Positions 35,245-44,128 of a DNA stretch of 64,000 bases are shown one piece after another; position 1 is the stretch's first letter; every line of letters starts with the position of its first letter. This DNA is from S146-42 sp965371965 (GTDB taxonomy: Bacteria; Planctomycetota; Phycisphaerae; Phycisphaerales; UBA1924), in assembly GCA_965371965.1 (NCBI GenBank), contig CBDVAM010000001.1, positions 1 through 64,000 of the forward strand, given 5' to 3'. The position numbers were made by a program, and so were the translations under genes. The notes beneath the pieces were generated by a model. The model did no database searches, was not told the DNA's origin, and saw only the letters and a list, made by a program, of their open reading frames with translations.

Positions 35245-35280
35245 CCAAGAGCCCAGGCTCGCGCCAGGGCCTCTGTTGGC
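35245..35280. repeat. Single copy of the dispersed palindromic repeat upstream of lgt
   Basis: Core gcccaggctcgcgccagggc at 35251-35270 differs by one base from the copies at 4216, 4269 and 6741, and the flanking aaga before and cctc after also match. It lies about 50 bp before the lgt start codon. Confidence 0.8.
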
Positions 35281-35319
35281 GGGAGACCGGGCTCGGGGCG
35301 GAGCCTCTATGCTGCGTGC

Positions 35320-36375
35320 ATGGCCTGGCTCCACGACCTCAGCCCGTTTCTCATTGAGTTCTCAGGGGGCATCGGGCTGCGCTGGTATGGGCTGAGCTAT
35401 GCCCTGGGGTTCCTCGCCGCGTGGGCGTTGCTGCGGTTTCTGGCGGTCCGGGGACTCAGTCCGATTCCCAAGGACCGTGCCGCGGACGCGGTGATGCTGA
35501 CGGCCATCTGCGTCGTCATCGGTGGACGCCTGGGCTATGTCTTCATCTACAACCCTGCCCTGCTCACTGATTTCTCGGGATCGCTTCCGTACTGGGGTGT
35601 GCTGGCGATTCACCAGGGCGGGATGGCGAGCCACGGCGGGATGCTGGGCGGGATCGCGGCGGCCTTCTGGCTCTCGCGAGGTTTCAAGAACGACGAAGGG
35701 CAGCGCATCGGCGCGACTCGCCCATCGCGCATCATCGACACATTCTCGCTCATCGCGCCAGCGGGGCTGCTGTTCGGGCGGCTCGCCAACTTCATCAACG
35801 GGGAGTTGCTCGGCAAGGTTGTCGCCCCGGCGGGGCAAGCCGCGCCGTGGTGGGCGGTGCGATACCCGCAGGAGGTCATCGAGCGCCGTCACGAAATCTC
35901 GGTGGAGCAATGGCAGGGCCTGGCGCGAGCCGTCGGCATGCAGAACGCCCCGTTCACGCAAGAGGAGCACAGCCGCTTCGACGCCCTGTACGCCCAACTC
36001 GTCGAGCGCGTCCAATCCGGCTCCGTCGAGGCCCAGCGCGCGATCGAGCCCTGGCTGAATGCCCGCCACCCCTCGCAGCTCTACCAGGCGCTCGGCGAGG
36101 GGCTGCTCGTCGGTGTCGTCGTCTGGGTGTTCGCGCGCAAGAACCACAAGCCGCTGACCATTACCGCTCTGTTTGGCATCACCTACGGCGCACAGCGCAT
36201 CGTGACCGAGTTCTGGCGCTTGCCCGATGCGCACCTTGCCAACGCGCATGTGCTGGGTCTCAGCCGCGGCCAGTGGCTTAGTGTGCTCATGGTCGTGTGC
36301 GGGGCGTTCATGCTCGCATGGGCACTCCGGCGGGATGCTCCCAAGGCTCCCGGCTGGGCGAAGGGGACCGATTAG
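35320..36375 (+). CDS. lgt: Phosphatidylglycerol--prolipoprotein diacylglyceryl transferase
   Basis: Polytopic membrane enzyme that adds diacylglycerol to the lipobox cysteine of prolipoproteins; it serves the lipoproteins encoded nearby. The ATG at 35320 (MAWLHDLSPFLIEF) precedes the first membrane segment. Signature motifs are GGRLGYVFIYN, HQGGMASHGGMLGG, and GRLANFINGELLG with the conserved Arg, plus the late HPSQLYQALGEG. At 351 aa it is longer than E. coli Lgt (291) because of a soluble insertion at about 190-245. Confidence 0.95.
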   Translation: MAWLHDLSPFLIEFSGGIGLRWYGLSYALGFLAAWALLRFLAVRGLSPIPKDRAADAVMLTAICVVIGGRLGYVFIYNPALLTDFSGSLPYWGVLAIHQGGMASHGGMLGGIAAAFWLSRGFKNDEGQRIGATRPSRIIDTFSLIAPAGLLFGRLANFINGELLGKVVAPAGQAAPWWAVRYPQEVIERRHEISVEQWQGLARAVGMQNAPFTQEEHSRFDALYAQLVERVQSGSVEAQRAIEPWLNARHPSQLYQALGEGLLVGVVVWVFARKNHKPLTITALFGITYGAQRIVTEFWRLPDAHLANAHVLGLSRGQWLSVLMVVCGAFMLAWALRRDAPKAPGWAKGTD

Positions 36376-36391
36376 TCCATTATATTTGTTG

Positions 36392-36706
36392 TCATGACCC
36401 AGAGACAACCGCACGATTCATTTCAACGCTGCCGAGGATAGCTTGGGCGTCCGCGGTCCATGTGAGCGATCGGGCGTCATCGTTGCAGGCGTCGATGTAG
36501 GTCCGGACGAATCGCTCACGCACCGCTCTTGAACACGCCGCGGCGGATCTGCGTCCTGGTTCATACCGGCGAACACGCGATTGCCATACTTGGGTCCGCT
36601 CGCGTCCGTCGGCGCGAAGTGCAGATGATACTCCGACAGTCACTCTCTTCACCGCCGGAGTCTTGTTCGCCGCGAGCACAACTAAGAGAGACTGCATCCT
36701 ATACAT
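36392..36706 (-). pseudogene. Decayed IS630-family transposase, C-terminal remnant
   Basis: On the minus strand the last 30 codons read YIDACNDDARSLTWTADAQAIL, matching the C-terminus of IS630 transposases (YIDAxNxDPKPFxWTxxADEIL). Upstream matches are spread over different frames: IRRGVFKSG just before (36530-36500 area, then a stop), YHLHFAPTDAS further upstream, and NKTPAVKR near 36660. Only about the last third of the gene survives, with at least two frameshifts. No terminal inverted repeats were found. Confidence 0.72.
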
Positions 36707-37272
36707 CCTCTCGCAGATCCATTGTGGATTAGTGGTGGATAACTTTTATTCCTAACACCCTGCGCGCAGGACCAACGTATACTCCCTATCCTCCACATAT
36801 GTGCTGTTTCGTCCACGCCACACGTTGAACCGGTTCAGATCAGAAGACCATCAGCGGCTCAAGAGCGAGCCGATTGCCACTTTGCCTGCGAAGACGTGAA
36901 GGAGATCGATATGCCGTCGAGCCCACTCTGACATCCGTTGAGGCTTATTCGTACGAAGATACTCCTATTGGTCTATCGGTCGTGACGTGCTCCAAGGGTC
37001 GCATGAGCACGCCGTAATGGTATCTGTTTTTCGGTACGCACTCCTTCGGCTAATAGTGTGCTCTTGCCAGCAGCGCACGCGATGGAGGGGCACCCTCTTG
37101 GATGCCGTAGATGCCATCAGTGCTTCCGTCGCTGTCAGGACACCGCCGCGACCTTCTAGTCCACATTCCACGAAAGGAGGGCGGTAACAGATCAGTTGAC
37201 CGCATGTCTTGGCGCAGGCTCGCTCGAAGCACGAGCACGAGTTGTCGACTAACCCAAAGTGGGAGATTTAGC
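36707..37272. other. Gene-poor AT-richer region
   Basis: No credible gene was seen; the small open frames have random composition. Around 36725-36800 the GC content drops (gtggataacttttattccta), as is common near old insertion sequences. An aaaggagg string at 37171-37178 and the region just before 37273 probably belong to the leader of the FG-GAP gene. Confidence 0.5.
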
Positions 37273-38994
37273 ATGAGATTTACGATCCTTGTGGCCGCAA
37301 CGATTGCATCACCTCTGCTGGTGGGCGCATCCTCGGTCCTTGCGCAGCACACTGGCGTCATTGACCTCGCCGACGTCGGCGACACCATAGATGGTGCCAT
37401 CTTTGAAGGAGAGAGCGCTGGCGACCAAGCGGGGCGATCCATCTTCGGCTCATTCGACACTGACGGGGACGGGGATCCGGATATCCTCATCGGTGCCCAC
37501 ACCGCCGACGGTGCAGAGGGCAAGGTCTACCTGGTGTATTCCGCGAGCCACTCGGGGGACATCGATCTTGGGAATGTGGGCTCATTTTCTCTGCCTGGAG
37601 TTATCTTCACAGGCGAAACAGATGAGATCGGCTTTGCTGGGTTCTCGGTGTCCGGGGGCAACTTCGACGGCGACGCCTACGACGACGTACTCATCGGCGC
37701 GTTCCTCTTTGATATCGACGGCGTCACCGGATCCCGGGAAGGAAGATCATACATCTGGCTCGGAACGAACTCGGCCAGCTCGACAGTTGACCTGGCGGAC
37801 GCGGATGCGACCTTTGAGGGCATCCAGTCCCTCGCCGAATCCGGCCGGTCCGTCTCGACCGCGGGTGATCTCGATAATGATGGCGAAGACGATCTGCTCA
37901 TCGGCTCGCCTTTTTTCGACGGGATAATCAAGGGTGACATTGGAGAAACGTACCTGTTCTACGGTTCGGATGCTGCGGGCTATTTCGATGGCAGCATCGA
38001 TCTTTCCGACGCGGACGCTCGCATTCTTGGTGCCGATGCGTCGGACGTGAGTGCGTGGTCCGTGGCAGGTGTGGGCGATGTGAACGCGGATGGATACGAC
38101 GACCTTGTCATCGGCGTACCCGGCCGCATCGGTGTGAGCGACTGCAAGGGCGCCTACCTGCTCTACGGAGGCGCCGGCGACGACAAGATTGTGGGTGGGA
38201 TCAACCTGTCAAACGTCGGTGGTTCGGTGGCAGGTGCGTACTTCGAGTGCGTTGACGCCGACGGTCTCACTGGAGTCTCCGTGAGCGCCGCGGGTGACGT
38301 GAACGATGATGGGGCTGCGGACTTTCTGATCGGGGCCCCGGGGGTGGATAGCGCGACCGAGGACAATATCGGGCGGGTCTATTTGGTATACGGGGCCGAG
38401 GGCGTGAACGCGCATACTGGCACGATTGACCTGGACACGATTGAGGGGAGCTTGGGTGTCACGTTCGACGGCGAAAATGAGGACGACCAGGCGGGGATTA
38501 GCATCTCCAGTGCAGGAGACATCAACGATGACGGGTACGACGATATCCTCATTGGTGCGAACCGCTTCAACAGCGTCGCGGGGCGGGTGTATCTGATCTA
38601 TGGCAACCTCTCGACCACAACCACGAACCTCGATCTCGCCGATGTAGGAGGCGGAATATCGGGGGCCAAGTTCGACGGAGAGGCGGCGGGGGATGGGGCG
38701 GGAATCAGCGTTGCCGCAGCTGGGGATGTAGATGCAGATGGGGTCGACGACCTGCTGATTGGGGCGTGGACGGCTGATGTCGGTGCGAATGCCGACGCGG
38801 GAAAGGTATATCTCATCTACGGCATCGCCCCCGGCGGTGCGACGTACGACGGTGACCCTATGCGATTGGAGGACTTCTATGATCTGTTCGCGGTGGGAGA
38901 TATTGCTGCTGATCTGAATCAGGACGGGGTGGTTGACCAAGAGGACTTCTTCACATTCGTTGAGTCAATGAGCGCCAGACGGTCTGGGCGCTGA
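37273..38994 (+). CDS. Secreted FG-GAP beta-propeller protein with C-terminal dockerin-like tail
   Basis: 573 aa from ATG 37273 with a signal peptide (MRFTILVAATIASPLLVGASSVLAQ). Seven integrin-alpha-type FG-GAP repeats are visible, each with a Ca-loop and an (D/V)LIG strand: DTDGDGDPDILIG, DGDAYDDVLIG, DNDGEDDLLIG, NADGYDDLVIG, NDDGAADFLIG, NDDGYDDILIG, DADGVDDLLIG. Together they form a seven-bladed propeller. The tail DLNQDGVVDQEDFFTFVESM is a half dockerin-like Ca motif but ends RRSGR rather than Gly-Cys. Likely a surface or extracellular protein; ligand unknown. Confidence 0.85.
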   Translation: MRFTILVAATIASPLLVGASSVLAQHTGVIDLADVGDTIDGAIFEGESAGDQAGRSIFGSFDTDGDGDPDILIGAHTADGAEGKVYLVYSASHSGDIDLGNVGSFSLPGVIFTGETDEIGFAGFSVSGGNFDGDAYDDVLIGAFLFDIDGVTGSREGRSYIWLGTNSASSTVDLADADATFEGIQSLAESGRSVSTAGDLDNDGEDDLLIGSPFFDGIIKGDIGETYLFYGSDAAGYFDGSIDLSDADARILGADASDVSAWSVAGVGDVNADGYDDLVIGVPGRIGVSDCKGAYLLYGGAGDDKIVGGINLSNVGGSVAGAYFECVDADGLTGVSVSAAGDVNDDGAADFLIGAPGVDSATEDNIGRVYLVYGAEGVNAHTGTIDLDTIEGSLGVTFDGENEDDQAGISISSAGDINDDGYDDILIGANRFNSVAGRVYLIYGNLSTTTTNLDLADVGGGISGAKFDGEAAGDGAGISVAAAGDVDADGVDDLLIGAWTADVGANADAGKVYLIYGIAPGGATYDGDPMRLEDFYDLFAVGDIAADLNQDGVVDQEDFFTFVESMSARRSGR

Positions 38995-39344
38995 GGCGGC
39001 CGCTGTTGTTGAAGCGCTCGGTGGAGTCAACCATGGGCAGGATTCGTCGCCGACGACGTGCTCCGTCGTCACTGAGGACTATCTCGTGGGCGGCTAGCGA
39101 GCGGAGCAAAATGACGGCTTGACTCTCGCCCGGGTTATCCTGGCCTTGCGGAGAGCGAGGCCCAAAGTTCCACCTGTCGAAGGGCCCGCTCCTTGTCATG
39201 GGGCGGGCCCTCTCTTTGGCTTGCTTGGTTCGTCTGTTGCAGCGAGAGTTCCTTAGATGCCCTACAGCCACGGGCCGAACACAGATACCCCGGATGCACG
39301 GCGACTCGGGACCGCCTATCAAAGGCATAGTCTCGTGGGAATGA
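38995..39344. other. Intergenic region between convergent surface-protein genes
   Basis: No gene is seen. It holds a strong hairpin at 39181-39211 (separate entry). The rest shows no recognised RNA or repeat. Confidence 0.5.
39181..39211 (+). terminator. Hairpin terminator candidate
   Basis: agggcccgc (39181-39189) pairs perfectly with gcgggccct (39203-39211), and ctcttt follows. It would end transcripts from 37273-38994, though it lies about 190 bp past the stop; on the other strand it could also stop read-through from 39345. Confidence 0.5.
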
Positions 39345-41204
39345 TTAACAACCCGCGGCGAACAGGTCCAGGTAGCTGAAGAAATCGTCGGCGTCGCAGT
39401 CGCCATCGGCGTCCATGTCGCAAATCCCGAGGGCACCCGACGCGAAGGCATCGAGGAAGAAGAAGAAGTCGTCGGCATCGGCATCGCCGTCGCCATCCAG
39501 ATCGGCCGGGCATGTGGTTCCACACTCCGGGCCCGCCAGCGTGAGCTGATATTCGATCTCATTATCGTTGAAACCTGTCACGCGGATGTAGTAGCTCTGA
39601 CCCGCGACAACATCGAAGGTCATTGTGGGCCAGACCCCGCCGCAGCTATCGAAGTCGCAGGCGACCTCATTGCTCACGTCTCCAGGGCAGCCGCTGTGCG
39701 CCGACAGGAAGAACGAGAAGCCGGAGCCGCACCCGTCGACCGTCACCGTTCCGTCGGTCGCCGGGGTGTAGACGTACCACACGTCCTTGTTGCGATCGGC
39801 GTTGGGGCTGCAAGTCGACAGCCCGTCGTTGGTGGCGCCGATGGTGTTGCCAACGGTGACGCCGGGACAGATCTCGATCGCATCCACGCAGTCGTCCGGC
39901 AGGAAGAACGGGTCGCACACGTCGCCGATGCCATCGCCATCCGCGTCCGCCTGATCGGCGTTCGCGGTGTGCGGGCAGTTGTCGTCGATATCCGGAATGC
40001 CGTCGCCATCGCTATCGAAGTCCGGGGAGATGTCGATCGCATAGATGTACCCGAAGCCGAAATCGCTCGCGAACCCAGTGGCGAAGTAAGCCACGTTCCC
40101 ATCGGCCGAGTATGACCCCATGGGCCCGGCGATCTGAATGAAGCCCTCCTCGTCTAATAGCTGGACTTCCCAGAATCGCTCGCCCTGGCTGGCGATGTCG
40201 TAGCCGCGGATCCACTGCGATACCCCGAAGGTGTTCTGGCCGCTGGTGATGAACTGCTGCTCGTCTGGAGAGAGCGCGAAGGAAAATATCATCGCCTCGG
40301 CGGAAGGAGCGAACCATTGCGTGTTGCCGTTCTCGTCCAGCACCCACCAGTCCGCGCCTAGCCAGTCCGCGGTGTAGATCGTGCCGTCGGCACCGATGTC
40401 GAAATCCACGATGAGGCTACCGTCACCGGGATGGAACGACTCCCAGTTGGTGCTGCCGTCGCCATCGAACGACAACATGCCCATCTGCGGACGAATAATG
40501 ATCTTCTCGCCGTTGGGGTGGATCATCGGCTCGCTGCCGACGGCCAAGTGCACCTCTCCGGCCTGCCACAGGAGCTCGCCATCGTAGTCGTAGGCGAGCA
40601 GACTCGGGAACCCGCCCCTCAACCTCTGCACCGTGACGTAGAAGCGATCGGTATCGAAGACGATGTTGTGGAAGCTGGGGCCCTCGATTTGGCCCAGACG
40701 TCCACCCGACCAACGCAGATTCCCGTCCGGATCCAGCGAAAAGACACCCAGTGCGCCGGGATCTATCCGCTCTTCCTGCGCGACATAGATGTTGCCATCT
40801 GGGCCAATATTCGGCCCGGCCGCCAGCACATTTGCGGTCGGATTGTCAAACTGCCACTTGAGCGTGCCATCGGGATTGACCGCGGCCACAAGGTTGCCCC
40901 CGGTGATGATCGTCCCGTCGGGCATGAATGAGACCGGCCTTCCAAGGCCCACGCCGTCCAGCGTCCACAGCAGTTCGCCGGTCGGGCTGAACGCGTAGAG
41001 CCGATTCGAGTCCGAGGTGTAGATCGTGCCATCGGGTCCGACCTTGGCTTCCCGCCCGAACGAACTGCCCTCCAGGCGGTGCTTCCAGAGCACGCGATCA
41101 TCGCCGCTGGCGGGCGTGCTGAGCAACGCGGCACTGGTGGCGAGGACGCCGAGGCCAACGACCAAATCACGAGAGAGACTCCGAACGTTTCTGATCCCAA
41201 TCAT
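39345..41204 (-). CDS. Secreted PQQ-like propeller protein with GC-type dockerin tail (copy A)
   Basis: 619 aa from ATG 41204, with GGAG 8-11 nt upstream; ATG 41216 is also possible. Order: signal peptide, a PQQ/pyrrolo-quinoline-type propeller of 'DGTIYTSDSNRLYAFSPTGELLW' repeats (about 35-380), thrombospondin-3-like Ca loops (DSDGDGIPDIDDNC, about 395), a pre-peptidase-like beta domain (VWYVYTPATDGTVTVDGCGS, about 450-540), and the dockerin doublet CPADLDGDGDADADDFFFFL to YLDLFAAGC. The tail matches the GC-type dockerin sorting/anchoring class. It is a tandem paralogue of the next gene. Confidence 0.86.
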   Translation of the reverse strand: MIGIRNVRSLSRDLVVGLGVLATSAALLSTPASGDDRVLWKHRLEGSSFGREAKVGPDGTIYTSDSNRLYAFSPTGELLWTLDGVGLGRPVSFMPDGTIITGGNLVAAVNPDGTLKWQFDNPTANVLAAGPNIGPDGNIYVAQEERIDPGALGVFSLDPDGNLRWSGGRLGQIEGPSFHNIVFDTDRFYVTVQRLRGGFPSLLAYDYDGELLWQAGEVHLAVGSEPMIHPNGEKIIIRPQMGMLSFDGDGSTNWESFHPGDGSLIVDFDIGADGTIYTADWLGADWWVLDENGNTQWFAPSAEAMIFSFALSPDEQQFITSGQNTFGVSQWIRGYDIASQGERFWEVQLLDEEGFIQIAGPMGSYSADGNVAYFATGFASDFGFGYIYAIDISPDFDSDGDGIPDIDDNCPHTANADQADADGDGIGDVCDPFFLPDDCVDAIEICPGVTVGNTIGATNDGLSTCSPNADRNKDVWYVYTPATDGTVTVDGCGSGFSFFLSAHSGCPGDVSNEVACDFDSCGGVWPTMTFDVVAGQSYYIRVTGFNDNEIEYQLTLAGPECGTTCPADLDGDGDADADDFFFFLDAFASGALGICDMDADGDCDADDFFSYLDLFAAGC

Positions 41205-41431
41205 TGCGTACTCCATTCCCCGCCCCGATGCCTGCACGATCTGCCAGGTACAGCCCACATTGGCGGCACCGATTGACGTGCTTCTATGCAAGACGAATGC
41301 CAAGCGTCGATATCTTGCGTCCTTGTCGAACGGCGTGTCTCAGTGGCGAATGCTGGCCGCGTCGAAGTTCGCTTGATTGGCCGATAATGGCCAGCTTGAG
41401 TGGCTGCGCAGGAGGCAGGTATCCATCTGAC

Positions 41432-41452
41432 CACCCCCTCATATTGGGGGTG
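41432..41452. repeat. Inverted repeat upstream of copy A
   Basis: caccccc (41432-41438), loop tcatatt, ggggtg arm (41446-41452): a perfect 7-bp stem 228 bp before the copy A start. It is possibly an operator, or a counterpart of the repeat upstream of copy B at 43617. Confidence 0.35.
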
Positions 41453-41561
41453 ACCTGCAGATCAACTATGATCTAGCAATCTGGACCTGGTCGTGGTCGC
41501 GCGAGCACCGTATCTCGGGGGGATCCAACCGTTTGGCAACGCGGGGTCCACAGAAAAGCAG

Positions 41562-41584
41562 CTCCGGGTCACATAGGCCCGGAG
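41562..41584 (-). terminator. Rho-independent terminator candidate for copy B
   Basis: ctccggg (41562-41568) and cccggag (41578-41584) form a 7-bp stem with a 9-nt loop, 29 bp past the stop of the 41613 gene. On the minus strand it is followed by CTGCTTTTCTG, a short T run. Confidence 0.55.
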
Positions 41585-41612
41585 CCGCAAGCGAAGGATG
41601 AGAGCTCGTTGA

Positions 41613-43487
41613 TCAGCAGCCCTGGGCGAACAGGTCCAGGTAGCTGAAGAAATCGTCGGCGTCGCAGTCGCCATCGCCATCGATGTCGCAGACGCCGGTG
41701 TTACCACCTGCGAACGCATCGAGGTAATCGAAGAAGTCGTCGGCGTCGGCGTCGCCGTCGCCGTCGAGGTCTGCGGGGCAGCCCGAGGCGCACTCGGGCC
41801 CGCTCAGGTTGAGCTGGAACTCGATCTCGTTGAAGCTGAACCCGTTGACCCGGATGAGATACTTCTGTCCGCCCAGGACATCGAAGGTCATCGTGGGCCA
41901 GAGTCCCTGGCAGGAATCGAAATCACAGGCGATCTCGTTGCTCACATCGCCCGGGCAGGCGGTGTGGGCGGAGAGGTAGAAAGACCAGTTCGATCCGCAA
42001 CCATCCACCGTCACGGTGCCGTCGGTCGCCGGCGTATACGAGTACCAGATGTCCTTGTTCAGATCCGGGAACGGGCTACAGGTCGATCGCCCGTCGGTGG
42101 TCGCGCCGTAGGTATTGCCGAACACGGTGCCGGGGCAGATCTCCAGTGCGTCCACACAGTTATCCGGCAGGATGAACGGATCGCAGGCGTCGCCGATGCC
42201 ATCGCCGTCGGCGTCCGCCTGATCGGCATTGGCGGTGTGCGGGCAGTTGTCGTCGATGTCGGGGATGCCGTCGCCATCGCTGTCAAAATCCGCAGAGATG
42301 TCCACGGCGTACAGGTAGCCGAAGTCGGCGTCGCCGGCGAATCCGGATGCGAAGTACGCCGTTGTCCCGTCGCTCGAGAATGCCCCTAGCATGCCCGCGA
42401 ACTGGAAGAAGCCGGCCTCGTCCTCGAGGTCGAACTGCCAGAACCGATCGCCGTGGCTGGCGATGTCGTAGCCGCGGATCCACTGGGACGCGCCAAAGCC
42501 CACAGCCCCGCTGGTCAGTAACTGCGTGTCATCGGGTGTCACGGTATAGCCGCCCAGCATCCCTTCGGTCGATGGTTGCCACCAGTTCGTGCTCCCGTCG
42601 CCATTGAGCGACCACCAGTCGATGCCCAGCCAATCGCCGACGAAGATCTCGCCGGTCGAGGCGATGGCCGCTCCGCCCAGCAGGCTGCCGTCTCCGGGAT
42701 GCTCGGTGATCCACTGCAGGTCGGCATCGGGGCTGAGCGACATCATGCCGATCTGCGCCCAGCGGATGATGAGACTGCCGTTGGGATGGATCGTCGGCGC
42801 GCTTCCGACGGCCAGCCCCAGATCGGCGCTATACCACAGGAGATCGCCGTCGAAGTCGTAGGTTCTGATCGTGGGCGGCCTGCTCAGGCGGCGGAAGACC
42901 GTCACATATGCGCGATCGTCGGCAAACTGAATGGTCGTGTAGCTGGGGCCGCGCAGCCGGATGACCGGGTACTCACCCCGGGTCGCCCAGCGCAGATTCC
43001 CGTCTGGGTCCAGTGAGAACGTGCCGAGCGCCTCGGGCTCGTCTTCGGTGTCCATCGCGGCGTAGATGTTCCCATCCGGCCCGACGTTCGGCCCGGCGGC
43101 CAGATCCAGACCCGGGCGCGGGTTGTCGAATCGCCACTTGAGCGTGCCGTTGGGATTGACCGCGGCGATGAGGCTCCCGCCGGTGATGATCGTGCCATCT
43201 GGCAAGAACGAGACCGGCCGGCCGCCTCCCACGCCGGCGAGCGTCCAGAGCAGCTCGCCGGTGGGGCTGAAGGCATACAGGCGGTTGAAGTCTGAGGTGT
43301 AGATCGTCCCATCTGGTGCGACCGTCGCCTCCCGCGCGAGCGATGCGCCTTCAAGGCGGTGCTTCCAGAGCACGCGATCGTCGGCGTTGGCCTGCGTGCT
43401 GAGGGTGGCAATGCCCGCCGCGGCCAGCCCGAGACCGATCGTGACGCCACGAAGGGCAGGTTTCAGACTCTTGTATCCAGCGAACAT
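41613..43487 (-). CDS. Secreted PQQ-like propeller protein with GC-type dockerin tail (copy B)
   Basis: 624 aa from ATG 43487, preceded by GGGAATGGA. It has the same architecture as the 39345 gene and is closely similar from DDRVLWKHRLEGASLAREAT to the end: propeller repeats, DSDGDGIPDIDDNCPHTANA Ca loops, WYSYTPATDGTVTVDGCGSN domain, and the dockerin doublet ending YLDLFAQGC. The two genes lie head to tail, so they arose by tandem duplication. The signal peptide is residues about 1-32 (GVTIGLGLAAAGIATLSTQANA). Function is unknown; both are likely surface-anchored. Confidence 0.86.
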   Translation of the reverse strand: MFAGYKSLKPALRGVTIGLGLAAAGIATLSTQANADDRVLWKHRLEGASLAREATVAPDGTIYTSDFNRLYAFSPTGELLWTLAGVGGGRPVSFLPDGTIITGGSLIAAVNPNGTLKWRFDNPRPGLDLAAGPNVGPDGNIYAAMDTEDEPEALGTFSLDPDGNLRWATRGEYPVIRLRGPSYTTIQFADDRAYVTVFRRLSRPPTIRTYDFDGDLLWYSADLGLAVGSAPTIHPNGSLIIRWAQIGMMSLSPDADLQWITEHPGDGSLLGGAAIASTGEIFVGDWLGIDWWSLNGDGSTNWWQPSTEGMLGGYTVTPDDTQLLTSGAVGFGASQWIRGYDIASHGDRFWQFDLEDEAGFFQFAGMLGAFSSDGTTAYFASGFAGDADFGYLYAVDISADFDSDGDGIPDIDDNCPHTANADQADADGDGIGDACDPFILPDNCVDALEICPGTVFGNTYGATTDGRSTCSPFPDLNKDIWYSYTPATDGTVTVDGCGSNWSFYLSAHTACPGDVSNEIACDFDSCQGLWPTMTFDVLGGQKYLIRVNGFSFNEIEFQLNLSGPECASGCPADLDGDGDADADDFFDYLDAFAGGNTGVCDIDGDGDCDADDFFSYLDLFAQGC

Positions 43488-43616
43488 TCCATTCCCTTTC
43501 CTTCGCGAGCCGGAGTGCCGCGATGTCACGGCTCGTTGCTATCGGCCCGTGTGTGCAACCAGCGTGCCGACCGCTCAACATGCGTCCCAAGGCGGTAGCA
43601 GCGGCGATCGAGTGGC

Positions 43617-43635
43617 GGTGGCCAATATTGCCACC
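43617..43635. repeat. Inverted repeat upstream of copy B
   Basis: ggtggccaatattgccacc: 6-bp arms (ggtggc / gccacc) around a 7-nt centre caatatt, 130 bp before the copy B start. The centre resembles that of the repeat upstream of copy A (tcatatt). Confidence 0.35.
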
Positions 43636-44111
43636 CGCCCATTACGGAGGGATATGTGCGGTTTGGGTCCTGATTTCCTGACTGGCTCGGGTGCTATCTG
43701 GATGGCGGAGGGCCGGCGGTTTGGTCGCGCGCGTTCAACGCAATCGCCATGGGGTCGTACGAGGGCGCTGCGTGACGGGCGCGCTGTGAGAAGTGCAACG
43801 CAGAGTCCGAGAAGCACGGATACGGGCTCGTCCCACCTTCGCCAAGATGATGTGACGTCTTGAGAGCGGAGATAGACACTCAATCGTGGGACTGTCGCAC
43901 ACTGAGTCACGTCAGGAAGGGCTTGGAAGCCGTTGAAGGATTGCGCCAAGCGTTACCGGAGTTTCCTCTGCAACTCGATGAATCCTCGGCTTGCGGGCGT
44001 GTCGTCCGCGAGATTCCCAGGTATGGCTCGGCTTTCGTGAGATCATTCTGTTCATGGAACTCCTGGGCAGTATCATCAACGGTGTCGCCGCCCGCAGAGC
44101 GCGGGCATACG

Positions 44112-44117
44112 AGGAGG
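44112..44117 (+). promoter_or_regulatory. Shine-Dalgarno deciding the 44129 start
   Basis: aggagg lies 11 nt before ATG 44129 and supports the start directly before the signal peptide rather than upstream in-frame codons at 43991 (TTG) or 44054 (ATG). Confidence 0.6.
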
Positions 44118-44128
44118 TCTTTGCCCCG

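Larger units (their letters stand above)
41205..41612. other. Intergenic region between tandem paralogues
   Basis: No gene is seen. It holds a terminator candidate for copy B (41562-41584), a palindrome tggccgataatggcca at 41378-41393, and a longer inverted repeat at 41432-41452 (separate entry); these are probably regulatory for copy A. Confidence 0.5.
43488..44128. other. Intergenic region between divergent surface-protein genes
   Basis: No credible gene is seen; short open frames overlap on both strands without family features. It contains the inverted repeat at 43617-43635 and presumably both promoters. Confidence 0.5.

Noticed and set aside
43530..44128. Small genes between the divergent surface-protein genes
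   Set aside because: Several overlapping short frames on both strands, none with a ribosome site plus a plausible protein.
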